From positions 124,001-188,000 of the forward strand of contig NZ_LVEJ01000013.1 of the NCBI RefSeq assembly GCF_001648775.1: DNA of 64,000 bases, read 5' to 3'. The translations under genes were made by a program, and so were the position numbers. This stretch comes from Pseudomonas fluorescens. Its GTDB lineage: Bacteria > Pseudomonadota > Gammaproteobacteria > Pseudomonadales > Pseudomonadaceae. Each line of letters starts with the position of its first letter. The first letter of the stretch is position 1. This document shows positions 56,294 to 64,000 of the stretch, one piece after another. The notes beneath the pieces are model-generated. The model was not told the DNA's origin. It saw only the letters and a program-made list of their open reading frames with translations, and searched no databases.

Positions 56294-56524
56294 ATGGCAG
56301 CAGTACTCGTCGGTCAGTTCCATGCAAGAGATGCGGAAGGCCGCGTTTATTCCGTGCATGAATTCCAGGAATCCAACCCGTCGGTCGACGGTCTCACTGG
56401 CTCGGAGCCGATTTACAAACTGGCCATTGGCGATCGCATCAAAAAGATCGATGACCAGACGTTCGAACTGGTTCAGTCGGGCATCACCCTGATCCGCGAA
56501 CCTGAGCCAACCGTCGCTTCATAA
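56294..56524 (+). CDS. Small conserved hypothetical protein
   Basis: A 76-aa soluble acidic protein with no signal peptide or cysteines. The sequence (KLAIGDRIKKIDDQTFELVQSG) looks like a compact beta-rich domain. AGAGG lies about 10 nt before the ATG. I recognise the type as common in Pseudomonas but know no function. Confidence 0.75.
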   Translation: MAAVLVGQFHARDAEGRVYSVHEFQESNPSVDGLTGSEPIYKLAIGDRIKKIDDQTFELVQSGITLIREPEPTVAS

Positions 56525-56609
56525 CTGGCCGTTATGAGCAGAAGTCATATGCGCAGACTTGGGGTAGGATTCAGCCACTGACCCCACCTGCTGAACATGG
56601 ACTTCACGC

Positions 56610-57503
56610 ATGCGTTTACGTCATATCGAAGTGATTCAGGCGCTCTTGCAGACCGGTCACCTGGGCACCGCCGCCGAATGGCTGCAGTTGCCGGTGGCCG
56701 AGGTCGAAGAACGTTTGCGCGAAGCCGAGAGGCAGTTGGGGTTCATGCTGTTCGCCAGCGTGCGCGGACGCCTGCAATCGACGCCCGAAGCACGGGCGTT
56801 GCAGGTGGAAATCGCTCACGTTTATGCAGCACTGGAGCCGGTGCAGCGGCTGGCCAGCAGCCTCAAGCAATACCTCGCCCCACCCTTGCGCATCATCGGC
56901 ACCCCGCCGCTGGCGCAACAATTATTGCCACAAAGTCTCGCCGCCCTGCGCCGACGTCTGCCGGATGCACCATGCAGCCTGCTCAGCGCGCCGACCCGCG
57001 ACATCGTCCGCAGCCTGTTGCTGCGCGAAAGCGATCTGGGTTTGAGCCTGCACGATCCCGAACATCCCGACATCGATTGCCGGCCATTGGCGCAAGGCAA
57101 ACTGCAATTGCTCGCACCCCACGGCTGGCTGCAGCCGAAGCAGAAATACATTTCCCTGCAGGATCTCGCGGGTCAGGCCATGGTCGGCCTCGAAGGTCAG
57201 GACCCGCTGAGCCCGGCGCTGGAGAACAAGCTACAGGCCTTGCGCCCGGCGCCGAGCATCCAGACCCGCGTACAAACCCATCAGATGATGCGCAGCATGG
57301 TCGAGGCAGGCGAAGGCCTGGCCATTGTCGATCCGTTCACCGCATTGGGCGCGCGTTCGGCCGGGCTGGATGTCTGCCCGCTGTCGCCGGCGGTGCCGAT
57401 CAGCCTGTACGCCCTGACTTTCAAGCACGCGGCGCCGTCAGCGGCGATTCAGACCTTGCTCGCCATCGTCACGGAACAAGCCGAGGCGATGCTGTCGAGC
57501 TGA
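56610..57503 (+). CDS. LysR-family transcriptional regulator
   Basis: A 297-aa regulator with an N-terminal winged helix-turn-helix (MRLRHIEVIQALLQTGHLGTA, residues 1-60) and a C-terminal periplasmic-binding-like effector domain. The recognition region is less conserved than in typical LysR proteins (GTAAEWLQLPVAEVEERLREAER). Its 3' end overlaps the convergent acetyltransferase gene by 35 nt. Target genes are unknown. Confidence 0.88.
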   Translation: MRLRHIEVIQALLQTGHLGTAAEWLQLPVAEVEERLREAERQLGFMLFASVRGRLQSTPEARALQVEIAHVYAALEPVQRLASSLKQYLAPPLRIIGTPPLAQQLLPQSLAALRRRLPDAPCSLLSAPTRDIVRSLLLRESDLGLSLHDPEHPDIDCRPLAQGKLQLLAPHGWLQPKQKYISLQDLAGQAMVGLEGQDPLSPALENKLQALRPAPSIQTRVQTHQMMRSMVEAGEGLAIVDPFTALGARSAGLDVCPLSPAVPISLYALTFKHAAPSAAIQTLLAIVTEQAEAMLSS

Positions 57504-58101
57504 GCGGGTTTTCCAACGGGTTATCGAACAATCGATACCAGAACAGCGCCACTTCGGCGGTGTTCGGATCGATGCCGCGATAGCGCAACTGGTCGACACC
57601 ACCAATCACATAGCCGCAGCGCTCATACAAACGACAGGCACCGAGGTTGTTGTTCTGGGTTTCGAGCATGATCCCCGGCAGCTTTTTCTTGCGACTCCAG
57701 AACTGCGCGACATCCAGCAATGCCTTGGCCACGCCATGCCGACGCGCGGGTGCATGCACCGCCAGTTCATCGATATGCGCGAAGCCGTTCCAGTTGGTGC
57801 TGATCACCAGATGGCCAACCGGCTCATCGTCCAGATAGGCCATGAAGATCGCGCTGTCGGGCGCGTTATGGAAGGCGCTGAACTCCTCGGGATCAATGCC
57901 ATAGCACTTGCGGTACGGCACGATCGGCGTCACCCGCCATTGCTCGACTGGCTGGCCAATCACGGCAGCGCCATAGGCGGCAACTTCGAAACTGAAGTCG
58001 CTGCCCCAGATATATGGCGCAAAGCCTTCATCGGCGACGCGCACCGACAGCCCTGGGTATTTTGGATTCATGACCGGTTGCATACTCGGGAAAGTCCTCA
58101 T
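57469..58101 (-). CDS. GNAT-family N-acetyltransferase
   Basis: A 210-aa acetyl-CoA-dependent acetyltransferase. The acetyl-CoA-binding core is IDELAVHAPARRHGVAKALLD (Q/RxxGxA type), followed by MLETQNNNLGACRLYERCGY. The ATG at 58101 overlaps the ldcA stop in ATGA, so it is probably co-translated with ldcA; ATG 58083 with GAGG upstream is an alternative start. The partnership suggests acetylation of an amine or polyamine, which is an inference only. Confidence 0.82.
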   Translation of the reverse strand: MRTFPSMQPVMNPKYPGLSVRVADEGFAPYIWGSDFSFEVAAYGAAVIGQPVEQWRVTPIVPYRKCYGIDPEEFSAFHNAPDSAIFMAYLDDEPVGHLVISTNWNGFAHIDELAVHAPARRHGVAKALLDVAQFWSRKKKLPGIMLETQNNNLGACRLYERCGYVIGGVDQLRYRGIDPNTAEVALFWYRLFDNPLENPLSSTASPRLVP

Positions 58102-60353
58102 TCCTTGACGCAATCGACGGTGTACTGCCGCCCATTGCCTTCATCTTCATGTTGCAGTCCATGCACATCAGCGACAAAACCGGGGAAGCTGCTATCGAAC
58201 GTGCGGGCAAATTTCAGGTAATCGATGATCGAGCGCGTCGCTTCGGTGAAGCGCTCACCGGGCATGATCAACGGAATCCCCGGCGGATACGGCACCAGCA
58301 TCACCGCAGCAATGCGTCCTTCCAGCTCATCGATCGGCACTGCCTCGACTTCGCCGCGTACCAGATGATCGTAGGCGTGGGCGGGTTTCATGGCGATTTC
58401 CGGGAGCACGGTGTACATGCGTTTAAGGTGTTTGGCGGTAGCATTGCTGCGGTAGCAGGCGTGCAACTGATCGCACAAATCGCGCAGGCCCATGCCGCGA
58501 TAGCGTGCGGTGTCTTGTTGCGCCACACACGGCAGGCAGGTTTCCAGACGCACGTTGGCGTCGTAACTGCGCTTGAACTCGAGCAACTCGGTGAGGAGCG
58601 TGCTCCATTTGCCTTTGGTGATGCCCATCGAGAACAGCACCAGGAACGAATACAGACCAGTTTTTTCGACAACCAGGCCACGTTCCCAGAGGAACTTGCT
58701 GACCACCGCCGCCGGAATGCCCTTCTCGCTCAGCGCGCCGCCGGCATTCAGCCCCGGCATCACCAGCGTGACTTTGATCGGATCGAGCAACACGTAATCG
58801 TCACTGACTTCAGCAAATCCGTGCCACTCGGCATCTGGTTGCAACAACCAGTCTTCAGTCTGCACGCGGTCGATGCCCTCGACACCCGGCGGCTGCCAGA
58901 TCGAAAACCACCAGTCATCGGCGGCAATGTGCTGGCGCAGATTGGCCAGCGCACGGCGGAAACTCAACGCTTCGTCGAAGGTTTCCTGCAACAGCGATCG
59001 CCCGGCCGGGCCTTCCATCATCGCCGACGCGACGTCCAGCGAAGCGATGATGCTGTACTGAGGCGAGGTCGAAATATGCATCATGAACGCTTCATTGAAA
59101 CGGTCGCGATCCAGTTGCCGTGCGCCGCCGTCCTGCACATGAATCATTGAGGCCTGACTGAACGCGGCGAGCAGTTTGTGCGTGGAATGGGTGGTGAACA
59201 CCAGCGGGCTGTCTTCGCTACGCGAAGTGGCCATGCCGTAGCGCCCGGCGAAAAACTCATGAAACGCCGCGTAGGCGTACCAGGCTTCGTCGAAATGCAG
59301 CACTTCGACACTGTTGCCCAGGCTTTGCTTGATCAGTTCGGCGTTGTAGCAGAGGCCGTCGTAAGTCGAATTGGTCACCACGGCAAGTTTGACTTTCGGT
59401 GCACGGCCCTTGGTCAACGGACTGGCATCGATCTTGGCTTGAATCGATTCGCGGCTGAATTCGCTCAGCGGGATTGGCCCAATAATCCCCAGTTCATTGC
59501 GCTCTGGGCACAGGTACAGCGGAATCGCGCCGGTCATGATGATCGCGTGCAACACCGACTTGTGGCAGTTGCGATCGACCAGCACCAGATCATCGCGCGC
59601 AACCATCGAGTGCCAGACAATCTTGTTGGCCGTCGAGGTGCCATTGATCACGAAAAAGGTGTGATCAGCGCCGAAATTACGCGCTGCGCGTGCTTCGGCT
59701 TCAGCGAGCGGGCCGGTGTGATCGAGCAGCGAACCGAGTTCCGGCACCGACACCGACAAATCCGAACGCAGGGTGTTTTCACCGAAGAACTGGTGAAACG
59801 CCTGCCCGACCGGGCTCTTGTGATACGCCACGCCGCCGCCATGACCAGGGGTGTGCCAGGAATAATTGGAATCGGCGGTGTGCTGCACCAGCGCCTTGAA
59901 AAACGGTGGCAACAAACCGTCCAGGTACTTGCGCGCGGCCCGCGCCACTTGCCGGGCCAGGAACGGCACGGTGTCTTCGAACAGATAGAGAATGCCGCGC
60001 AACTGATTGAGTTCGGCCATGGCATCGGCCGGGGCATTTTCCAGGGTAACTTGCTCGCCGAGGGCGAAGATTGGCAGATCCGGCGCACGCACCCGTGCCA
60101 GGCCGATCAGTTCGGCCATGTTCTGCAACAGATGCGAATTAGTGCTGGCGTCCTCGGCGGCAATCAACATGCACGCGAGGCCGTGGTGGGTCGACGCCAC
60201 CAACCGCCCTTCGGCGTAGTCGATGGCCGAAACGATATTGAAACCTTCCTGCTCCAACTCCCGGGCGATGCCACGGATACGGTCCCCGGCGACCGTGTCG
60301 GCCTTGATGTCGCGATGGACGATCAACACCGGAAACTTCAAATCTTTGTACAT
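58098..60353 (-). CDS. ldcA: Lysine (Orn/Lys/Arg-family) decarboxylase
   Basis: A 751-aa PLP-dependent fold-III decarboxylase. The Schiff-base lysine is in HSTHKLLAAFSQ, with an N-terminal wing domain (residues 1-130) and the NGTSTANKIV and LHFDEAWYAYAAF segments. Length and order resemble P. aeruginosa LdcA (PA1818), which makes cadaverine in the arginine-inducible lysine catabolic route, and dnaQ and rnhA follow in the same order there. I start at ATG 60353 (MYKDLKFPVLI), the family start; the frame is open 15 codons further. Arginine or ornithine as substrate cannot be excluded from sequence. Confidence 0.88.
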   Translation of the reverse strand: MYKDLKFPVLIVHRDIKADTVAGDRIRGIARELEQEGFNIVSAIDYAEGRLVASTHHGLACMLIAAEDASTNSHLLQNMAELIGLARVRAPDLPIFALGEQVTLENAPADAMAELNQLRGILYLFEDTVPFLARQVARAARKYLDGLLPPFFKALVQHTADSNYSWHTPGHGGGVAYHKSPVGQAFHQFFGENTLRSDLSVSVPELGSLLDHTGPLAEAEARAARNFGADHTFFVINGTSTANKIVWHSMVARDDLVLVDRNCHKSVLHAIIMTGAIPLYLCPERNELGIIGPIPLSEFSRESIQAKIDASPLTKGRAPKVKLAVVTNSTYDGLCYNAELIKQSLGNSVEVLHFDEAWYAYAAFHEFFAGRYGMATSRSEDSPLVFTTHSTHKLLAAFSQASMIHVQDGGARQLDRDRFNEAFMMHISTSPQYSIIASLDVASAMMEGPAGRSLLQETFDEALSFRRALANLRQHIAADDWWFSIWQPPGVEGIDRVQTEDWLLQPDAEWHGFAEVSDDYVLLDPIKVTLVMPGLNAGGALSEKGIPAAVVSKFLWERGLVVEKTGLYSFLVLFSMGITKGKWSTLLTELLEFKRSYDANVRLETCLPCVAQQDTARYRGMGLRDLCDQLHACYRSNATAKHLKRMYTVLPEIAMKPAHAYDHLVRGEVEAVPIDELEGRIAAVMLVPYPPGIPLIMPGERFTEATRSIIDYLKFARTFDSSFPGFVADVHGLQHEDEGNGRQYTVDCVKE

Positions 60354-60421
60354 GAGGCTCAGTGTCCTGAGGCGGCCGATTGGAATCTGCCAATGCACTC
60401 AGGGTAGAGGGTTGCAGCGAA

Positions 60422-60493
60422 TGTGGCGAGGGTGGCCACTTGCTCCCATCGCATGAAGCACTTTGTGGCGAGGGGGCAAGCCCCCTCGCCACA
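60422..60493. repeat. REP-type hairpin between dnaQ and ldcA
   Basis: TGTGGCGAGGGGGC-AA-GCCCCCTCGCCACA (60464-60493) is a perfect 14-bp inverted repeat, preceded by a diverged copy at 60422. It is of the GTGGCGAGG family and could stop or pause transcripts leaving dnaQ. Confidence 0.85.
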
Positions 60494-60518
60494 GATCATC
60501 TGCTCAGAGGTAGTTGGT

Positions 60519-61277
60519 TTACGCCTGCGCGTCCGCTTCAGCGATCTGCGTCCACAACGCCGGCCCACCCGCCGACTTGGCGATGATCTCCAACCGCACC
60601 AGATGCGCCGCCAGTTCATCTTCCGTCGCGCGAATGATCCGCGCTGGCTGACGATCCGCCGGCAAACGACGAATCTCGGTCGCCGAGTTGTCCGCGCCCT
60701 CGCCCGAGCCATTGCCGTCCGACGCGTTGCCGGCCAGCGACAGACTGGTCTGGCCGCCGGTCATGGTCAGGTAGACGTCGGCGAGAATCTCCGAGTCGAG
60801 CAATGCGCCGTGCAGTTCACGGCCGGAGTTGTCGACGCCATATCGTTTGCACAACGCATCGAGGCTGTTGCGCTGCCCCGGGTGACGTTCCCGGGCCATC
60901 ATCAGGGTGTCGAGGATCGAACAATGCTGGGTGATGTCAGCACGATCCTTCTGGCCCATCAGCGCGAATTCGTTGTTGATGAAACCAACGTCGAACGCCG
61001 CGTTGTGGATGATCAGCTGCGCGCCTTTGATGAACTCGAAGAACTCATCGGCGACTTCGGCAAAGCGCGGTTTGCCGACCAGGAATTCGTTGGTGATGCC
61101 GTGAACGCCGATGGCGCCTTCATCACTTTCGCGATCCGGTTGCAGGTAAACGTGAAAATGCCGGCCGGTCAGGCGCCGACCGATCAGTTCGACACAGCCG
61201 ATTTCAATGATCCGGTGACCATCGGTCACCGGCATGCCGGTGGTTTCGGTATCGAGTACAACGGATCTGGTGGCCAT
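60519..61277 (-). CDS. dnaQ: DNA polymerase III epsilon subunit (proofreading exonuclease)
   Basis: A 252-aa 3'-5' exonuclease of the replicative polymerase. The DEDDh residues are visible: DTETTG near residue 9, HNAAFDVGF, and HGALLDSEILADVY near 155-170. The C-terminal tail is the part expected to bind the alpha subunit. It is close in size to the E. coli protein (243 aa). Confidence 0.95.
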   Translation of the reverse strand: MATRSVVLDTETTGMPVTDGHRIIEIGCVELIGRRLTGRHFHVYLQPDRESDEGAIGVHGITNEFLVGKPRFAEVADEFFEFIKGAQLIIHNAAFDVGFINNEFALMGQKDRADITQHCSILDTLMMARERHPGQRNSLDALCKRYGVDNSGRELHGALLDSEILADVYLTMTGGQTSLSLAGNASDGNGSGEGADNSATEIRRLPADRQPARIIRATEDELAAHLVRLEIIAKSAGGPALWTQIAEADAQA

Positions 61278-61364
61278 CAGTGCTCAGCTCTCAACGGGTC
61301 GATCTTGCAAAAAACGCGGATGTTAACACGCTCGCCGGGGTGTTTCAGTCAGACCGTGGCGTCC

Positions 61365-61444
61365 CATTCGCGAGCAAGCTCGCTCCCACAGTGGATTTGT
61401 GTTGTGAACACGATCCAGTGTGGGAGCGAGCTTGCTCGCGAATG
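61365..61444. repeat. REPIN between rnhA and dnaQ
   Basis: Arms CATTCGCGAGCAAGCTCGCT and its complement are perfectly inverted over 26 bp each, with about 28 bp between. It lies between two genes on the same strand. Confidence 0.92.
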
Positions 61445-61469
61445 GCCGCACCACGGTTCAGAGGCGAAA

Positions 61470-61940
61470 TCAGCTCTGCTTGTAACCGCGAACCTCATCC
61501 ACCCCACGGTTAGCCAACTGGTCCGCCCGCTCGTTACCGTGATGACCAATGTGCCCACGCACCCATTTCCAGGTGACGGTGTGGCGGTTGACCTGCTCGT
61601 CCAGCTCTTTCCACAGATCAGCGTTTTTCACTGGTTCTTTCGCGGCGGTTTTCCAGCCGCGCTTCTTCCAGTTGGCCATCCACTCGTTGATGCCTTTCAT
61701 CACGTACTGCGAGTCGGTCACCAGCAGCACTTCGCACGGGCGCTTCAAGGCTTCGAGGCCACGGATGGCGCCGAGCAGTTCCATGCGGTTGTTGGTGGTA
61801 TTGGCTTCGCCGCCCCACAGTTCCTTTTCAACGCCCTTGCACACCAGCAAGGCGCCCCAGCCGCCCGGACCGGGGTTGCCCTTGCAGGCACCGTCGGTGA
61901 ACAGTTCTACGGTGTCGACGCTTTCAACGCTTTCGCTCAT
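61470..61940 (-). CDS. rnhA: Ribonuclease HI
   Basis: A 156-aa enzyme that cuts RNA in RNA-DNA hybrids. The catalytic acids are in [13 protein letters not shown] (Asp16), [17 protein letters not shown] and ERADQLAN. Size and order match E. coli RNase HI. Confidence 0.96.
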   Translation of the reverse strand: MSESVESVDTVELFTDGACKGNPGPGGWGALLVCKGVEKELWGGEANTTNNRMELLGAIRGLEALKRPCEVLLVTDSQYVMKGINEWMANWKKRGWKTAAKEPVKNADLWKELDEQVNRHTVTWKWVRGHIGHHGNERADQLANRGVDEVRGYKQS

Positions 61941-62031
61941 GCCACTCTATCCAGAAAAATGCCTGTCTTGCCGATCACGGATCGACAATGACCGAGGCCG
62001 GAACAAGTCCGGCCACTTATAAAAAGAAGGT

Positions 62032-62790
62032 TTACGGTTCGATGCGGCGACGGTTGACCTTGGCCATCGGCAGCGGAATCAGCTTGCCCATCGGCTCGCG
62101 ACGCTCCTGACGCAGCGGCCGCAGCCCGACCACAATCTTGCGCGCGACCAATAAATAAAAGCCGCCGCCCGACAGTTGCCAGTCACCGGCCTTGCGTTCC
62201 CAGCCGGCCAGACGGGCCTGCCACTTGGCTGACGCGAGCGGCGGACGATAGCACCCGAAGCGGCGTTTCTCCAGCGCAAAGCCGAGCAGATTGAGCCAGT
62301 CGGCGACCCGCGACGGCGAGATGCAACGCGCCTGACGCAAGGCGTCGTGGGCGAAAACATGGCGCAGGCCCCAGGTGCTCCAAGGGTTGATGCCGATAAT
62401 CAGCAAATGCCCGCCGGGGCGCACGCTGCTCGCCGCTTCACGCAACAAACCGTGGGGCGACAGGCAGAAATCCAGACCGTGCTGCATCACCACCACGTCG
62501 GCGGCATGCTCGCTCAAAGGCCAGGCCTGCTCTTCGCAGACGATTTCGACCCCGGGCAGCGGCGCACCGAGACGCACGTTGCGCTGCACTTGCGGCGCGG
62601 CCGGCGGGGTTTGCGCCGATGGCCCGTAATGCACCAGATAACCACCGAAGAAACGGCCCAACTCGTCTTCGAGCATGCGCCGCTCTTCATCGAGCAGAAA
62701 TTGCCCGAGCGGGCCGGACAGCCATTCACGGGCTGCACCGATCAGGGCCAGCCAGTCAGGATCAGCCTGTGCGAACGCTTTATCACTCAT
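62032..62790 (-). CDS. SAM-dependent methyltransferase
   Basis: A 252-aa class I methyltransferase-like protein. The core has ADVVVMQHGLDFCLSPHGLLREAASSVRPGGHLLIIGINPWS, with the usual post-motif pattern RPGG. The N-terminal part (SAM-binding motif I) is weak. I start at ATG 62790, 6 nt after GGAG; an upstream TTG is in frame but unlikely. It is divergent from gloB as in PAO1. Substrate is unknown. Confidence 0.82.
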   Translation of the reverse strand: MSDKAFAQADPDWLALIGAAREWLSGPLGQFLLDEERRMLEDELGRFFGGYLVHYGPSAQTPPAAPQVQRNVRLGAPLPGVEIVCEEQAWPLSEHAADVVVMQHGLDFCLSPHGLLREAASSVRPGGHLLIIGINPWSTWGLRHVFAHDALRQARCISPSRVADWLNLLGFALEKRRFGCYRPPLASAKWQARLAGWERKAGDWQLSGGGFYLLVARKIVVGLRPLRQERREPMGKLIPLPMAKVNRRRIEP

Positions 62791-62856
62791 CGCATTCTCC
62801 AAAGCGCCAGGAACTACTAAGATGCGCCAATGTTTTCCGCTTGGCGAATTCCGACG

Positions 62857-63624
62857 ATGATACAGATCAGTGCCCTGCCCGCGTTCACCGACAACTACAT
62901 CTGGTTGTTACAGGATCACCGCACCCAGCGCTGCGCGGTGGTCGATCCCGGCGATGCCGCGCCAGTGCAGGCATGGCTCGCCGCCCATCCAGGCTGGGTG
63001 CTGAGCGATATCCTGATCACCCACCATCACCATGATCACGTTGGCGGCGTCGAGCGCCTGAAAGCGGCGACCGGCGCTAAGGTCTACGGCCCGGCCAGCG
63101 AGAGTATTCCGGCGCGCGATGTCGCGCTCACGGACAACGACACGGTCAGCGTGCTCGGCTGGGACTTCGACGTCTATGCGGTGCCCGGTCACACCCTAGG
63201 CCACATCGCCTATTACCACCACGGCCTGCTATTCTGCGGCGATACCCTGTTCGCTGCCGGTTGCGGTCGTTTGTTCGAAGGCACGCCGGAGCAAATGCAC
63301 CACTCGCTCAACCGCCTCGCCGCCCTACCGGAAGATACGCTGGTCTACTGCACCCATGAATACACCTTGAGCAATCTGAAGTTTGCCGCTGCCGTCGAGC
63401 CGGGCAACCCGGACATCGCCGCCCGTCTGGAAAAAGTCACCCAGCAACGGCAAAACGGCGTGATGACCCTGCCCTCGACCCTGGCCCTGGAAAAGCTCAC
63501 AAACCCGTTTTTGCGCACCACTGAAACATTAGTTACACAAAAAGTGGACGAACGGGCAGGCGCTCAAAACCGGGCGCCGAGTGAGGTTTTTGCGGCTCTG
63601 CGGGCATGGAAAGATAAGTTCTAA
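62857..63624 (+). CDS. gloB: Hydroxyacylglutathione hydrolase (glyoxalase II)
   Basis: A 255-aa metallo-beta-lactamase-fold enzyme that hydrolyses S-lactoylglutathione to lactate and glutathione in methylglyoxal detoxification. The binuclear metal site is [10 protein letters not shown], with [15 protein letters not shown] and CTHEYT. I start at [10 protein letters not shown] (ATG 62857), the family start; ATG 62830 is in frame. Confidence 0.95.
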   Translation: MIQISALPAFTDNYIWLLQDHRTQRCAVVDPGDAAPVQAWLAAHPGWVLSDILITHHHHDHVGGVERLKAATGAKVYGPASESIPARDVALTDNDTVSVLGWDFDVYAVPGHTLGHIAYYHHGLLFCGDTLFAAGCGRLFEGTPEQMHHSLNRLAALPEDTLVYCTHEYTLSNLKFAAAVEPGNPDIAARLEKVTQQRQNGVMTLPSTLALEKLTNPFLRTTETLVTQKVDERAGAQNRAPSEVFAALRAWKDKF

Positions 63625-63723
63625 GACCCCCATTGCCTGGTACAAAAATTCTGAATGGTTGACCGCAAGGGGTGCGCTTTCTAGAATCGCCCGACATTTT
63701 TGCCCGGAACTTACTTCCAGCCA

Positions 63724-64000
63724 ATGTCGTCATCCATACGTAAGTCCGTCAATTCAGACGCATTGACCCGCCTGGCGCAAGCCATCGCGGTGGCTGTGTC
63801 CGCCACGCTGGCGGGCTGTTCCAGCCATGCTCCGCAGACTGAAGCGACCCATACGCCGAACATTGCTGCGCGAGCCAAGCAGAAGCCGATCTGGCTGACC
63901 GAGAAGCCCAGCCCACAGGTTCCCCAGGATATCTGGGAACGCATGCGCCAGGGCTTCCAGCTGCAGGAAGGCCTGGGCGTCAACCCGCGCATCGAGCAAC
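63724..64000 (+). CDS. mltD: Membrane-bound lytic murein transglycosylase D, partial at right edge
   Basis: The first 92 residues only. The signal peptide ends in the lipobox LAGC, so it is a lipoprotein, followed by PSPQVPQDIWERMRQGFQLQ. The position after gloB is that of mltD (PA1812) in PAO1. The catalytic and LysM domains are outside the window. Confidence 0.8.
   Translation, partial: MSSSIRKSVNSDALTRLAQAIAVAVSATLAGCSSHAPQTEATHTPNIAARAKQKPIWLTEKPSPQVPQDIWERMRQGFQLQEGLGVNPRIEQ

Overview
The window is a stretch of a fluorescent Pseudomonas chromosome (P. fluorescens group). The evidence is uniformly GC-rich coding, many REP/REPIN palindromes of the typical Pseudomonas GTGGGAGCGAGC type, and two blocks of housekeeping genes in an order I know from P. 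aeruginosa PAO1: pepN, DUF2797, DUF1315, rhomboid, phosphoesterase, nadK; and ldcA, dnaQ, rnhA, methyltransferase, gloB, mltD.

Region 1 (1-33131, minus strand) is a cyclic-lipopeptide non-ribosomal peptide synthetase cluster. Three giant genes are read right to left: arfA-like (2 modules), arfB-like (4 modules) and arfC-like (modules 7-10 plus the start of module 11; it runs off the left edge). I read specificity codes from the adenylation domains and stereochemistry from the condensation-domain types. The predicted chain is fatty acyl-D-Leu-D-Asp(or Glu)-D-Thr-D-Leu-D-Leu-D-Ser-L-Leu-D-Ser-L-Leu-L-Ile(or Val)-(residue 11 outside the window). This matches the known arthrofactin/lokisin members of the amphisin family and is not a new scaffold. 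The thioesterases and the MacAB-type exporter expected in such clusters would lie beyond the left edge.

Region 2 (33132-35971) is the control and export flank. It has a divergent promoter region with three inverted repeats, a candidate leader peptide that overlaps the start of a LuxR-type regulator, and a NodT/OprM-type outer-membrane lipoprotein. These probably control and export the lipopeptide.

Region 3 (36128-45946) holds a Sco/PCuAC copper-chaperone pair, a membrane protein of unknown function, an orphan NitT/TauT-type binding protein, a sterol-desaturase-like membrane enzyme, an LTA-synthase-like sulfatase-fold protein, an AT-rich orphan gene and katG.

Region 4 (45947-56524) has a 103-bp tandem repeat, the compact minus-strand pepN-to-nadK block (which includes 1-4 nt gene overlaps), DUF1853, a solitary arsB and an FMN reductase. 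Region 5 (56610-64000) has a LysR regulator, then ldcA with a coupled acetyltransferase, dnaQ, rnhA, a methyltransferase, gloB and the start of mltD.

The most informative results are the predicted lipopeptide structure, the docking-domain and gene-junction architecture of the synthetase (a REPIN between arfA and arfB, a GTGA overlap between arfB and arfC), the dyads and leader ORF at the regulator, and the katG-pepN tandem repeat. I did not find a clearly unprecedented system.
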